A stretch of 64,000 nucleotides of DNA from JBHYDC01 sp051861205 (GCA_051861205.1 JBHYDC010000013.1:1-64000), one strand, 5' to 3'. Positions 26,291 to 36,199 are shown, counted from the first letter of the stretch. Numbers and translations: made by a program. The notes: generated from the letters alone by a model not told the origin.

Positions 26291-29068
26291 CTAATTCTGT
26301 TCGGCCGCCTCTCGAACCACAATCTTCTCCACTTTCGCCGCGCAGAACTTGAACTCCGGGATCTTCCCATAGGGGTCCAATTGCGGATTGGTGAGGAAGT
26401 TTGCCGGAGCCTCTGTAAAGCAGAACGGCATGAAAATCATCCCCTCCGTCACATCCCGATCGGCTCGCAAGATCGGCTCCACCCGCCCCCGCCGGGTTTC
26501 CACCGCCACCCGCTCGCCCTGGCGGAAGCCGAGGCGCGCCATGTCGCGCGGATGCATGGACACAATCTCCGTGCCCTCCTGCGCCTCGAGAACGCCCGCC
26601 CGCCGGGTCATCGCTCCGGTATGCCAATGCTCAAGCAACCGCCCGGTCGTCAACACGAACGGATAGTTGGCGTCAGGTAATTCATCCGGCGGCACAAGAT
26701 CAGTCGGCACCAGTTGCCCGCGCCCGTCCGCCGTCGGAAACCCATCACCGAAAATGATTTCATTCCCCGGCTTGTCGGGAAAATCAGCGGGATAGGTCAC
26801 CGATCCCTCGCGCTCCACCCGCTCCCACGTAATGTTGTCCAGCGATGGCATCACGGAGGCCATCTCGCGGAACACATCAGCCGGTCCGGAGTAATCCCAC
26901 GGCAAACCAAGCCGCCGGGCCAGATCGATGATCAGGTCGAGGTCCTGCCGCACATCGCCCGGCATCGGCACCACCGGCCGTCCAATCTGCACCTGCCGGT
27001 TGGTGTTGGTGTAGGTTCCAAGCTTCTCCGCATGGGCAGACGCGGGCAGGATCACATCGGCGTGCCAAGCCGTCTCGGTCAGGAAAATGTCTTGTACAAC
27101 AAGGTGTTCCAGCATTGCCAGCGCCTTGCGGGCATGGTGCTGATCGGGGTCCGACATGGCCGGATTTTCGCCCTGGATGAACATTCCCTTGATCTGGCCG
27201 TCGTGGATCGCATCCATGATTTCGACCACGGTCAGCCCCCGGTTGGGGTCAAGCGGCCGCCCCCACAGGTCTTCATATCCAAGCCGCACATTCGGGTCGG
27301 TCACCAGCCGGTAATCCGGGAACATCATCGGAATCAGCCCGGCATCGGACGCGCCTTGCACGTTGTTCTGCCCGCGAAGGGGATGCAGCCCCGTGCCCTC
27401 GCGGCCGATCTGGCCGGTGATCAGCGCCAGCGAGATCAGGCAGCGCGTGTTGTCCGTGCCGTGCACATGCTGCGAAATGCCCATTCCCCAGAAGATGATA
27501 GCGCGCTCCGCCTTGGCATAGAGCCGTGCCACCTCCCGGATCGTCTCGGCCGGAATCCCGCAGACCGGCTCCATCGCTTCCGGAGTAAAATCGCGATTTC
27601 TCTCCTTCAAAGCTTCAAAGCCATCTACATTTGCTTGGATATACTGCTCGTCCGTCAGCCCCTCGGTGATGATGACGTTGATCATCGCTTGCAAAAGCGC
27701 CACATCCCGGCCGGGCGTGAATGTGAGCGAATAGGTGGCATAGCGCATCAGCCCTTGGCCGCGCGGGTCCATCACCACCAGCTTCGCCCCGCGCTTGGCC
27801 GCTTGTTTCAGATACGTCGCGGCCACCGGGTGGTTCTGCTCCGGCCGCGCCCCGATCACGATAATGCAGTCAGAGGTATCGGCGGCCGTAAACGGCGCCG
27901 TCACCGCGCCTGACCCGATGCCCTCGATCAGCGCCGCCACCGACGAGGCATGGCAAAGCCGGGTGCAATGGTCCACATTGTTGGTTCCAAACCCTTGCCG
28001 AACCAGCTTCTGGAAGAGATAAGCCTCCTCGTTCGAGCCCTTGGCAGAGCCAAATCCCGCCAGCGCATTGCCGCCGTCCCGGTCGCGGATGGTGCGAAGG
28101 CCTCCGGCGGCGCGGTCCAGCGCCTCCTCCCACGTCACCTCGCGGAAATGGGTCAAAGGGTTGCCCGGATCCATCCGGATCGCGGCGTCTTTGGGCAAAT
28201 CGTGTCGGCGGATCAAGGGCTTGGTCAGGCGGTGCGGATGGGTGATGTAGTCGTAGCCGAACCGCCCTTTTACGCAGAGCCGGTTCTCGTTGGCCGGTCC
28301 GTCGCGCCCATCCACCTGCACGATGCGGTCGTCCTTCACCGCCACTTTGGTCTGGCAGCCGACGCCGCAATAGGGGCACACGCTATCCACCGTCCGGTCC
28401 GGAACGATAGTGCGCAAATGGGCCGTCTCGTCCATCAGCGACTTTTCGAACAGCGCTCCGGTCGGGCACGCCTGCACGCACTCGCCGCAGGCCACGCAGG
28501 TGGAATTGCCCATCGGGTCGTCGAAATCGAACACCGGCACGGCATGGTGGCCCCGGTAGGCCATGCCGATCACGTCGTTGACCTGCACCTCCCGGCACGC
28601 CCGCACGCAGAGCCCGCAGGAAATGCAGGCGTCGAGGTTCACGGCCATGGCGGCGTGCGAAATGTCGCGCGCGCCCCGTTCCGCCTTCGGTATCCGGCCG
28701 ATCTCGATGCCCATCCGGTCCGACCACGCCCAAAACTGCGAAATCGGATCCGGCGAAGCCTCCTTCGGCGGTTGGTCGGAGGCCAGCAGCTCGAACACCA
28801 TCGCCCGCGCCTTCTCGGCCCGCTCGGAGGTCGTCGAAACCACCATGCCCTCGGTGGGCTTGCGAATGCACGATGCGGCGAGCACGCGCTCGCCCTCCAC
28901 ATCCACCATGCAGGCCCGGCAGTTGCCATCCGGCCGGTATCCCGGCTCGGGCAGGTAGCAGAGATGGGGAATATCGGTGCCGCAGCGATGGGCCACCTGC
29001 CAGATCGTCTCGTCGGGATCGGCGGTCACGGTGTGCCCGTCGAGGGTGAAGGTTACGGGAGCGGTCAT
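26291..29068 (-). CDS. fdsA: NAD-type formate dehydrogenase subunit alpha
   Basis: A 925-residue molybdenum formate dehydrogenase catalytic subunit. In order: an N-terminal 2Fe-2S domain (Cys in CYLPEPGYRPDGNCRACMV), a His/Cys 4Fe-4S region, two ferredoxin-like clusters (CISCGLCVRACREV and CVACGECVQACPTG), the CPYCGVGCQ 4Fe-4S motif, then the bis-MGD domains. The molybdenum ligand is Cys372 in HCTRLCHASS, so this is the cysteine, not the selenocysteine, form. The C-terminal MopB_CT domain is complete. It overlaps the fused beta/gamma gene by 4 bp. AGGAG precedes ATG 29068. It oxidises formate to CO2 in the cytoplasm. No fdsD or fdhD is adjacent. Confidence 0.93.
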   Translation of the reverse strand: MTAPVTFTLDGHTVTADPDETIWQVAHRCGTDIPHLCYLPEPGYRPDGNCRACMVDVEGERVLAASCIRKPTEGMVVSTTSERAEKARAMVFELLASDQPPKEASPDPISQFWAWSDRMGIEIGRIPKAERGARDISHAAMAVNLDACISCGLCVRACREVQVNDVIGMAYRGHHAVPVFDFDDPMGNSTCVACGECVQACPTGALFEKSLMDETAHLRTIVPDRTVDSVCPYCGVGCQTKVAVKDDRIVQVDGRDGPANENRLCVKGRFGYDYITHPHRLTKPLIRRHDLPKDAAIRMDPGNPLTHFREVTWEEALDRAAGGLRTIRDRDGGNALAGFGSAKGSNEEAYLFQKLVRQGFGTNNVDHCTRLCHASSVAALIEGIGSGAVTAPFTAADTSDCIIVIGARPEQNHPVAATYLKQAAKRGAKLVVMDPRGQGLMRYATYSLTFTPGRDVALLQAMINVIITEGLTDEQYIQANVDGFEALKERNRDFTPEAMEPVCGIPAETIREVARLYAKAERAIIFWGMGISQHVHGTDNTRCLISLALITGQIGREGTGLHPLRGQNNVQGASDAGLIPMMFPDYRLVTDPNVRLGYEDLWGRPLDPNRGLTVVEIMDAIHDGQIKGMFIQGENPAMSDPDQHHARKALAMLEHLVVQDIFLTETAWHADVILPASAHAEKLGTYTNTNRQVQIGRPVVPMPGDVRQDLDLIIDLARRLGLPWDYSGPADVFREMASVMPSLDNITWERVEREGSVTYPADFPDKPGNEIIFGDGFPTADGRGQLVPTDLVPPDELPDANYPFVLTTGRLLEHWHTGAMTRRAGVLEAQEGTEIVSMHPRDMARLGFRQGERVAVETRRGRVEPILRADRDVTEGMIFMPFCFTEAPANFLTNPQLDPYGKIPEFKFCAAKVEKIVVREAAEQN

Positions 29069-30834
29069 GGGCGGCTCCTGATTGCGGCCAAATCCTCGGG
29101 GAAGAACCGCACGAGATGATCCACCGGGTTCGGCGCGGCCTGCCCAAGCCCGCAAATGGATGCATCCCGCATCACCTGCGAGAGGTCGGCCAGCGTTGCG
29201 GTATCGACAACGTCGCGGGAAAGCAGCGCCGCCATTTTCTGCGTGCCGGAGCGGCAGGGCGTGCACTGGCCGCAACTCTCATGCTCGAAGAAGGAGATGA
29301 GGTTCAGCGCGACATCCTTGATCGAATCCTGGTCCGAGAGCACCACCACCGCATGGCTACCCACGAAAGCGCCGACCTTCGCCAGCTCCCCGCCAAAATC
29401 GAGCGGCGTATCGGCCATGGCCGCCGGCAGAATGCCGCCGGATGCGCCGCCGGGCAAAAACGCCTTGAAGGCATGCCCTTCGGCCATTCCGCCGCAATAG
29501 TCGTCGATCAACTCCCGCACGGTCACGCCCGCCGGGGCCAGCTTCACGCCGGGCTTCTTTACCCGCCCCGACACCGACCACGACCGGAAGCCCTTGGAAC
29601 CGCGAACGCCCTGGCCCGCGAACCAGTCCACGCCCTTTTCCACGATGTCGCGCACCCAGAACAGTGTCTCGACATTGTGGTTCAGCGTCGGCCGTCCAAA
29701 CAGCCCGACTTCGGCGATATAGGGCGGCCGGTGACGCGGTAGTCCGCGCTTGCCCTCGATCGATTCGATCATCGCGCTTTCTTCGCCGCAGATGTAGGCG
29801 CCCGCGCCGCGCCGCAGTTCCAGCGGCGCATGGGCCGAGAGCCCCGCCGCCTTCACGGCCGCAAACTCGCGCTCCAAAATGGCCAGCACCACCGGATATT
29901 CATCGCGCATATAAAGGAAAATCTGCTCGCATCCGACCGCCCAAGCGGCGATCAGCGCACCTTCGATCATGCGGTGCGGGTCGCGCTCCAGGTGATGGCG
30001 GTCCTTGAACGTACCCGGCTCGCCCTCGTCGCCGTTGATGGTCATCAATCGGGGACCGGGATAAGCCTTTACGATCGACCATTTGCGCCCCGCCGGGAAT
30101 CCCGCTCCGCCAAGGCCCCGCAGACCGGATTCGGAGAGCATGCCGATGATCTCGTCCGCGCTCCGCTCGCCGCGAAGGCAGGCCTCCAGCAGCCGGTATC
30201 CGCCGGCTGCCCGGTAAGCGTCAAACCCCACATAATCCGGCAACTCCGGCCGGATCCGCCCCGCGTCGATCAGCACGATTACGTCGCCCGCCGTCACCGG
30301 CCCACAGGCATTGCGCCCCACGATTGCCGCCGGCGCTTCCGCGCAGCGCCCGATGCAGGGGGCGCGGACGATCCGAACGGCAGCCGGATCCGCGCCGGCT
30401 TCGAGCGCGGCGATCAGCGTTTCCGCCCCCGCCAGCATGCAGGAGAGGGATTCGCACACCCGAACCGTGACAGGAGCCGGCTGAACGCCGCCCTCCTTCA
30501 CGATGTCGAAGTGGTGGTAGAAACTCGCCACCTCGAAAACCTCGGCCTGGGAAAGCCGCATCTCATCGGCGAGCGCACGCAGATGCCGGGCGCCAAGGCT
30601 TCCGTAGGCATCCTGGATCAGATGCAGGTGCTCGATCAGAAGGTCCTTGCGGCGCGGACGATCGCCGAGCAGCGCCCTGATATCCGCCAGCGACGCATCG
30701 TCGACCTGCCGCCCCTTGGGCACGGCGGCGTCCCGTCGCATGGGGCGGGACTTTTCCGCAAAAGGCACATTCAAAGGATCGTCTCCACGGGTCTGCTTCG
30801 GCGTCCGATCGACGCGGGCAATATCATCCCCCAT
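29065..30834 (-). CDS. Formate dehydrogenase NADH-oxidising subunit: fused gamma (NuoE-like) and beta (NuoF-like) domains
   Basis: A 589-residue flavoprotein that passes electrons from the alpha subunit to NAD. Residues about 30-180 are a thioredoxin-like 2Fe-2S domain (NuoE/FdsG) with CESLSC and APCIGRC as the four cluster cysteines. Residues about 200-585 are NuoF/FdsB: GLRGLGGAGFPAGRKW and GDEGEPGTFKDR (FMN and NADH sites), GAGAYICGEESAMIES, and the 4Fe-4S motif SCGQCTPCRSG. In Rhodobacter and Cupriavidus these are two proteins; here they are one continuous frame. ATG 30834 is the first codon of the two-gene operon. Confidence 0.92.
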   Translation of the reverse strand: MGDDIARVDRTPKQTRGDDPLNVPFAEKSRPMRRDAAVPKGRQVDDASLADIRALLGDRPRRKDLLIEHLHLIQDAYGSLGARHLRALADEMRLSQAEVFEVASFYHHFDIVKEGGVQPAPVTVRVCESLSCMLAGAETLIAALEAGADPAAVRIVRAPCIGRCAEAPAAIVGRNACGPVTAGDVIVLIDAGRIRPELPDYVGFDAYRAAGGYRLLEACLRGERSADEIIGMLSESGLRGLGGAGFPAGRKWSIVKAYPGPRLMTINGDEGEPGTFKDRHHLERDPHRMIEGALIAAWAVGCEQIFLYMRDEYPVVLAILEREFAAVKAAGLSAHAPLELRRGAGAYICGEESAMIESIEGKRGLPRHRPPYIAEVGLFGRPTLNHNVETLFWVRDIVEKGVDWFAGQGVRGSKGFRSWSVSGRVKKPGVKLAPAGVTVRELIDDYCGGMAEGHAFKAFLPGGASGGILPAAMADTPLDFGGELAKVGAFVGSHAVVVLSDQDSIKDVALNLISFFEHESCGQCTPCRSGTQKMAALLSRDVVDTATLADLSQVMRDASICGLGQAAPNPVDHLVRFFPEDLAAIRSRP

Positions 30835-30934
30835 GGCCCGATATACAAGAGGACATTACGCCCTAGCAGTCTGGAATATCTCAGGTTTTTTGATTGGCGT
30901 GGCCGATCATGCGATAGCCTTTTTATAGCACCCG

Positions 30935-32485
30935 CTAAACCGCCTTGCGATCGAGTGCGACAAGCCCCTTGGCCTCCTCCCAGCTCCGCTCCGCCCGCGC
31001 CTCGTGCCAGCCAAGGCAAAAGCCGGCCGCCCGTTCGGCGGCGCCATATTGCGCCCGCGACGTGAAACCTTTGAAGCAGGACACCAGTTCACCGAGTTGC
31101 TGCGCCATCCGCACGTCATTGAGGTAGCCGAGCACGTCTTGCGCCGCCCTCACATCCCGCAGGAGCCGCCGGCGCTCTTTTGCGGGCAGCATTGAGGCAC
31201 AGAAATCCAGGGTGTAGCGCAGCCGCTTGAAGGCCTTGCGCAGCGTGTGCCTGTCTTCGCCAGACAGCGCATCCACGTCGGTCGCCAAGCGGGCGACCTT
31301 TCGCCAGCCCTTGCGCACAGCCCGCTCGACAAAACCGTAGGCGGGCTTTGCCAGCGCGGCGGCCTGATCGGGATCCGTTGCCCCCCGCCATCCCTTTATT
31401 TCGATAAAGCCGGCAAGATCGATCAATAGGGCCCCCACGCGCGGCCCCGCAAGCAGGGTGACGACATCATCGCGCACCGCCCTACGCCGGGCCTCCAAAA
31501 TGCCGACGAGGCCTTGGACATCCACATGCACCGCGCAGGGCGCCACGATTTCATCGGCGAGAACATCAAGATCCCGCAGTTTGCCAACTTCACCCGCCAG
31601 CCAGTGAACCTCGCCGCGCAGCCCGGCGGCAGCGTCTGCGTCGATCACAGATTTGAACAGGGAAAGCGCTGTTCTAAGCCGCCTCAGACCAACGCGAAGC
31701 TGATGCGGCCCCTCCGGATCCGCGCTCTCCAGCGTTGCACTCACATTGCCCGTGATCTGATCGAAACAGGAGCGCAGCACCAAGCAAAGCGCCTCCTCCA
31801 CCGCGTCGCCGCCCGCAATCTCGGGTTCCAACGCTTTCACCGGGGAGGCGGCTGCGGCAGTCGCGCCGTCCGCCAACCGGTAGCCCCGTTCGGATTTCGC
31901 CATCGCGGAAAGGCGAACCGGCACGGGTGCCATCACCTCCCGCGCCACGGCGAACACGGCGCGCCGATCGCCGCTCTTCAGCTCGAATTCGGCCTCATGA
32001 AACGCCTCGCTCCGGTCGCCCGCCGTGAACACACACTCGTCGAGGGCATATTCCACCTCGTCGCCCTCCGGGGTGACGACCTTGCGGCGCGTGCGAGTCA
32101 CTTCGGCGGAAAAGATGGGCCCAAGTGCCGCCCCATCCAGCGCCGCCGCCAACGCCTCCGCCACCAGCGGATCGCCCAGCGCGGACAGATCGGGGTTCTC
32201 GCCGGCCCCGGCGATCGTCAATTCCGGGCGCGCACGCAGACCTGCACCGGCCGCGCCGGACAGCTTGATCGTCTGTTCCCGCCGTTTGCCCTCGGTCCGG
32301 ATCCGTAGAGAAATACCGGCGCTTCGAAGGCGGTGATCCTCGCTATCGAAATAGGTCGAGACAAGCTTCGCCACTCTGCGCTTGCCAACCGCGAACCCCT
32401 TAATGTCGCCCGCGGATGCTTTCAGGCGATCGATATCGGCCGGCGTCAGCTCGAACTTGAGTTCCGCTTCGATATCCGCCGCCAT
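30935..32485 (-). CDS. CYTH and CHAD domain-containing protein (probable inorganic triphosphatase)
   Basis: A 516-residue cytoplasmic protein. The N-terminal CYTH domain (about 1-205) begins with the ExExK signature in IEAELKFEL and has conserved basic and acidic strands (STYFDSEDHRLR, SLRIRTEGKRREQTIK) lining a triphosphate tunnel. The CHAD domain (about 225-510) is helical and histidine-rich, and such domains bind polyphosphate. ATG 32485 has GGGAG upstream; a further in-frame stretch upstream is probably untranslated. It is 100 bp upstream of the formate dehydrogenase operon on the same strand, without evident functional link. Confidence 0.88.
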   Translation of the reverse strand: MAADIEAELKFELTPADIDRLKASAGDIKGFAVGKRRVAKLVSTYFDSEDHRLRSAGISLRIRTEGKRREQTIKLSGAAGAGLRARPELTIAGAGENPDLSALGDPLVAEALAAALDGAALGPIFSAEVTRTRRKVVTPEGDEVEYALDECVFTAGDRSEAFHEAEFELKSGDRRAVFAVAREVMAPVPVRLSAMAKSERGYRLADGATAAAASPVKALEPEIAGGDAVEEALCLVLRSCFDQITGNVSATLESADPEGPHQLRVGLRRLRTALSLFKSVIDADAAAGLRGEVHWLAGEVGKLRDLDVLADEIVAPCAVHVDVQGLVGILEARRRAVRDDVVTLLAGPRVGALLIDLAGFIEIKGWRGATDPDQAAALAKPAYGFVERAVRKGWRKVARLATDVDALSGEDRHTLRKAFKRLRYTLDFCASMLPAKERRRLLRDVRAAQDVLGYLNDVRMAQQLGELVSCFKGFTSRAQYGAAERAAGFCLGWHEARAERSWEEAKGLVALDRKAV

Positions 32486-32558
32486 TGCATGCTCCCGCCA
32501 GTGCCTAGGCACATTTGAGTAGAACCGGCAGCTACTGCGCACGAACTCTTTGTCACAT

Positions 32559-33167
32559 TCAATCCCTGGCGGGTGCGGCCTTATAGGTAACGACCCTAAA
32601 GACATAAACAACGACGATCAGCGCAACCACGCCCTTGGAAATCGGGTTGATCCAGGCTTCCACCAGGGCAAAGCGGCTTTCAAGAACATAACCGGCAAAG
32701 GCAAGGAACGTCGTCCAAAGCGCGGTGCCGAGTGTCGTCCAGGCCAGGAACGGCAGCGTGCGCATGGGGGCGATGCCGGCGGGAACCGAAATCAGCGTGC
32801 GGATCGTCGGCACCAGACGCCCCAGGAAAACCGCCCAATGCGCCCGCCAGCGGAACCAGATGCGCGCCTTTTCCAAATCATCGAGGTTCATCGTGAGCAC
32901 GCGCCCGAACCGCAGGATCAAACGCTCGACGCGGCCATGGCCAAGCCACAGGCCGATCAGAAACCAGAAATACGCCCCGGCGACAGACCCCACCGTTCCC
33001 GACGCGATGACCAGCCAGATATTCAGCGCCCCGCGCGCGGCCACAAAACCGGCCACCGACATGATCACTTCGGACGGGATGGGCGGAAACACGTTTTCCA
33101 GGAACATCAACAGCACGATGCCGGGATAACCGGCCTGTTCGACCGTCTCGATCACCCATTGAAACAT
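32559..33167 (-). CDS. DedA family membrane protein
   Basis: A 202-residue inner-membrane protein of the DedA/SNARE-associated family. It has the conserved FLENVFPPIPSEV (the E and P-P-I-P-S-E segment lies in a re-entrant loop), G-x-V-G-S-x-A-G-AYFWFLIG and FLGRLVPTIRTLISVPAGIAPM. DedA proteins work in lipid carrier or phospholipid flipping and in envelope homeostasis. It precedes the CYTH-CHAD gene by 73 bp on the same strand and may be cotranscribed with it. Confidence 0.9.
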   Translation of the reverse strand: MFQWVIETVEQAGYPGIVLLMFLENVFPPIPSEVIMSVAGFVAARGALNIWLVIASGTVGSVAGAYFWFLIGLWLGHGRVERLILRFGRVLTMNLDDLEKARIWFRWRAHWAVFLGRLVPTIRTLISVPAGIAPMRTLPFLAWTTLGTALWTTFLAFAGYVLESRFALVEAWINPISKGVVALIVVVYVFRVVTYKAAPARD

Positions 33168-33480
33168 TGCTTTGGCCCGGCCCGATTTCGACGACGTGGT
33201 TCATGACAGGGCAAAGGAGAAAACACAAATCGCGCCTTCGCAAAATGTCTCTCGAAGGCCCTGAACCACGAACAGGCAGCGCGAAACAGCCAAGCGAAAT
33301 CAAGTCCTCGCCGGATAAGCGGCACCCTTATCGTTTCGCGTTGGAAAATCGGCTTGAATTCTTACCCAATGTCGGATCGGATACGGTTCACGCATGGCGG
33401 CGCCGCAGAATGAAAAGAACGCGATCGCCGCTGATCAAGGCGTGTAGTCCGGCTTGGCCGACATTTAGGAGTTAGCACCG
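33168..33480. other. Intergenic region between dedA and dppA
   Basis: 313 bp separating divergent genes, moderately lower in GC than its surroundings. It must carry the promoters of both, but no pair of hexamers with proper spacing stands out. The only firm element is the AGGAG ribosome-binding site at about 33467-33471 before dppA. A 102-codon frame across it has no recognisable features and is not called. Confidence 0.5.
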
Positions 33481-35073
33481 ATGAGATTGGTCACTCGTCT
33501 TCTGGCAGCTACGATTTTTGCTGCCGGGTTGGCCTCTGCCGCCCAGGCGAAAACCCTGGTTTACTGCTCCGAAGGCAGCCCCGAAGGCTTCGATCCCGCC
33601 CCCTACGCGGCCGGCACCACCTTCGACGCGTCCTCCAAGCCCGTCTACAACCAGCTCACCCAGTTCGAACGCGGCACCACCAACGTGGTCCCCGGTCTGG
33701 CGGAAAGCTGGAGCGTTTCGCCGGACGGCTTGGAATACACCTTCAATCTGCGCAAGGGCGTCAAGTTCCACACCACGGACTTCTTCACCCCCACCCGCGA
33801 TTTCAATGCCGACGACGTGATCTTCTCGTTCATGCGTCAGAACGACAAGAATGATCCGTGGTATTCCTATGCCGGCGGCAACTGGGAATACTGGGTCGGC
33901 ATGTCGATGCCCGACCTCATCAAGGAAATGGTCAAGGTCGACGACTACACCGTCAAGCTCGTCTTGAACGAGCCGAATGCGCCGATGGTGGCAAACCTTG
34001 CCATGGACTTCGCGGCCATCGTTTCCAAGGAATATGCCGACAAGCTGACAGCCGAAGGCAAGCAGGCCGACCTGAACCAGCTCCCGGTCGGCACCGGCCC
34101 GTTCCAGTTCGTTGCCTACCAGAAAGACGCCGTGATCCGCTTTAAGGCGAATGCGGACTATTGGGGCGGCAAGCAGCCGATCGACGATCTAGTGTTCGCA
34201 ATCACGCCGGACGCCTCGGTTCGCCTTCAGAAGCTGAAGGCCGGCGAGTGCCACGTTGCCCCCTATCCGAACCCGGCCGACATCGAAGCCTTGAAGACGG
34301 ACGACACGGTCCAGCTCCTGGATCAGGCCGGCCTCAACATCGGCTATCTCGCCTACAACACCATGATGAAGCCCTTCGACGACGTACGCGTCCGCAAAGC
34401 CCTCAACATGGCAATCAACAAGTCGGCGATCCTTGACGCGGTCTACCAGGGCTCCGGCCAAGCCGCGACCAACCCGATCCCACCGACCATGTGGTCCTAT
34501 AACACCACCAACCAAGACGACCCGTATGACGTGGAAGCATCCAAGAAGCTGCTGGCGGAAGCCGGCGTCAAAGATCTCTCCATGAAGATCTGGGCGATGC
34601 CGGTCTCGCGCCCCTACAACCCGAACGCCCGCCGCATGGCCGAATTGCTCCAGGCGGACTTCGCGGCTGTCGGCGTCAAGGTCGAAATCGTTTCGTACGA
34701 ATGGGGCGAATACCTCAAGCGGAGCCAGGACAAGGAGCGCGACGGAGCGCTGCTGCTGGGCTGGACCGGCGACAACGGCGATCCCGACAACTTCCTCGGC
34801 GTGCTTCTCGGCTGCTCGGGCGTCGGCGGATCGAACCGTGCCAACTGGTGCGACCCCAAGTTCGACGAGCTGATCAAGAAGGCCCGCACGGTCGCCGATC
34901 AGGCCGAACGCGCCAAGCTCTACGAAGAGGCGCAGGTCGTCTTCAAGGCGCAGGCTCCGTGGGCAACCATCGCCCATTCCACCTCGTATCTGCCGCTTGC
35001 CAAGAACGTGGTCGGCTACAAGATGGACCCGCTCGGCTCGCACCGCTTCGACGGCGTCGACATCACCGAATAA
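33481..35073 (+). CDS. dppA: Peptide ABC transporter substrate-binding protein, DppA type
   Basis: A 530-residue periplasmic binding protein of SBP family 5. A Sec signal peptide ends around AAQA-KTLVYC (cleavage after about residue 23). The mature protein begins with the dipeptide-binding pattern CSEGSPEGFDPAPY and shows the family block NVVPGLAESWSVSPDGLEYTFNLRKGVKFH, then NADYWGGKQPIDDL. The resemblance is closest to DppA (dipeptides, heme or 5-aminolevulinate in other bacteria). AGGAG precedes the ATG. It leads a complete dppABCDF operon, with a stem-loop after its stop that should give it higher mRNA levels than the permeases. Confidence 0.92.
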   Translation: MRLVTRLLAATIFAAGLASAAQAKTLVYCSEGSPEGFDPAPYAAGTTFDASSKPVYNQLTQFERGTTNVVPGLAESWSVSPDGLEYTFNLRKGVKFHTTDFFTPTRDFNADDVIFSFMRQNDKNDPWYSYAGGNWEYWVGMSMPDLIKEMVKVDDYTVKLVLNEPNAPMVANLAMDFAAIVSKEYADKLTAEGKQADLNQLPVGTGPFQFVAYQKDAVIRFKANADYWGGKQPIDDLVFAITPDASVRLQKLKAGECHVAPYPNPADIEALKTDDTVQLLDQAGLNIGYLAYNTMMKPFDDVRVRKALNMAINKSAILDAVYQGSGQAATNPIPPTMWSYNTTNQDDPYDVEASKKLLAEAGVKDLSMKIWAMPVSRPYNPNARRMAELLQADFAAVGVKVEIVSYEWGEYLKRSQDKERDGALLLGWTGDNGDPDNFLGVLLGCSGVGGSNRANWCDPKFDELIKKARTVADQAERAKLYEEAQVVFKAQAPWATIAHSTSYLPLAKNVVGYKMDPLGSHRFDGVDITE

Positions 35074-35089
35074 CGTGATCTGAACGCGG

Positions 35090-35130
35090 GAAACGGCGCC
35101 GGCGGACCATCATACGCCCGGCGCCGTTTC
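35090..35130 (+). terminator. 13-bp stem-loop between dppA and dppB
   Basis: Perfect inverted arms at 35090-35102 and 35118-35130 (GAAACGGCGCCGG and its complement) around a 15-nt loop, 17 bp after the dppA stop. No T run follows. In binding-protein operons such structures protect the upstream message from 3' decay and lower expression of the permeases. Confidence 0.7.
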
Positions 35131-35188
35131 GTCCAAGTCCAAGCCTGATGCGGCAGCGGTCTTTGACGAAACGACAGATAGGCATGTC

Positions 35189-36199
35189 ATGTTCGGTTTC
35201 GCCTTGCGACGCGTCGGTCTGCTCATCCCGACTTTCCTCGGGGTCAGCATCGTCGCGTTCCTGTTCATCAGGCTCTTGCCGGGCGATCCGATCCTGCTGA
35301 TGGCCGGCGAACGCGGTCTGACGCCCGAGCGCTACGCCGATCTCATGCAGCGCTACGGCTTCGACCTGCCGATCTGGCAGCAATATCTGACCTATCTCGG
35401 CAATCTCTTCACCGGCGATTTCGGCACCTCGATCGTCACGAAAAAGCCGGTTGCGGCCGAGTTCTTCACCCTCTTCCCCGCCACGCTGGAACTCTCCTTC
35501 AGCGCCATTCTGCTCGCCGTCATCGTCGGCGTGCCCGCCGGTGTCGTCGCCGCCGTCCGGCGCGGATCGGCCTTCGACCACGGCCTGATGGCAACTGCGC
35601 TGGTGGGCTACTCCATGCCGATCTTCTGGTGGGCGCTGCTGCTCATCATCGTGTTTTCCGGCACGCTGGGGTGGACCCCGGTCTCGGGCCGAATATCGCT
35701 CCTGTTCTACTTCCCCTCCGTCACGGGCTTCATGCTGATCGACAGCCTGTTGTCCGGCCAGAAGGGCGCCTTCATCTCCGCGTTATCGCACCTTGTGCTC
35801 CCCACCGTCGTACTCGCAACAATCCCGCTGGCCGTGATTGCGCGGCAGACACGCTCGGCGATGCTGGAAGTGCTCGGCGAGGATTACATCCGCACCGCCC
35901 GGGCCAAGGGCCTCTCACCCTTCCGGGTCATTACGGTTCATGCGCTCAGAAACGCGCTCGTCCCCGTCATCACGACGATCGGCCTCCAGGTCGGCGTTCT
36001 CATGGCCGGCGCCATTCTCACCGAAACGATTTTCGCTTGGCCCGGCATTGGCAAGTGGATGGTCGACAGCATCTTCCGGCGCGACTACCCGTCGGTTCAA
36101 GGCGGACTGATCCTGATCGCGCTCATCGTCATGGTCGTGAACCTCACCGTCGACATGCTCTACGGCCTCGTCAATCCCAAGATCCGATACGCGCGGTGA
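35189..36199 (+). CDS. dppB: Dipeptide ABC transporter permease DppB
   Basis: A 336-residue permease with six membrane helices. It has the N-terminal signature MFGFALRRVGLLIPTFLGVSIVAFLFIRLLPGDP and the ATPase-contact EAA loop (EDYIRTARAKGLSPFRVITVHALRNALVPVIT). The N-terminal extension before helix 2 is typical of DppB/OppB. It lies 4 bp before dppC. It forms the heterodimeric pore with DppC. Confidence 0.92.
   Translation: MFGFALRRVGLLIPTFLGVSIVAFLFIRLLPGDPILLMAGERGLTPERYADLMQRYGFDLPIWQQYLTYLGNLFTGDFGTSIVTKKPVAAEFFTLFPATLELSFSAILLAVIVGVPAGVVAAVRRGSAFDHGLMATALVGYSMPIFWWALLLIIVFSGTLGWTPVSGRISLLFYFPSVTGFMLIDSLLSGQKGAFISALSHLVLPTVVLATIPLAVIARQTRSAMLEVLGEDYIRTARAKGLSPFRVITVHALRNALVPVITTIGLQVGVLMAGAILTETIFAWPGIGKWMVDSIFRRDYPSVQGGLILIALIVMVVNLTVDMLYGLVNPKIRYAR

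Noticed and set aside
26291..29068. Selenocysteine-containing formate dehydrogenase
   Set aside because: The metal ligand position has a TGC cysteine codon (27953-27955), not an in-frame TGA.
33167..33475. A 102-codon frame in the dedA-dppA gap
   Set aside because: No recognisable motif and no ribosome-binding site; it overlaps the dedA start and the expected promoter region.
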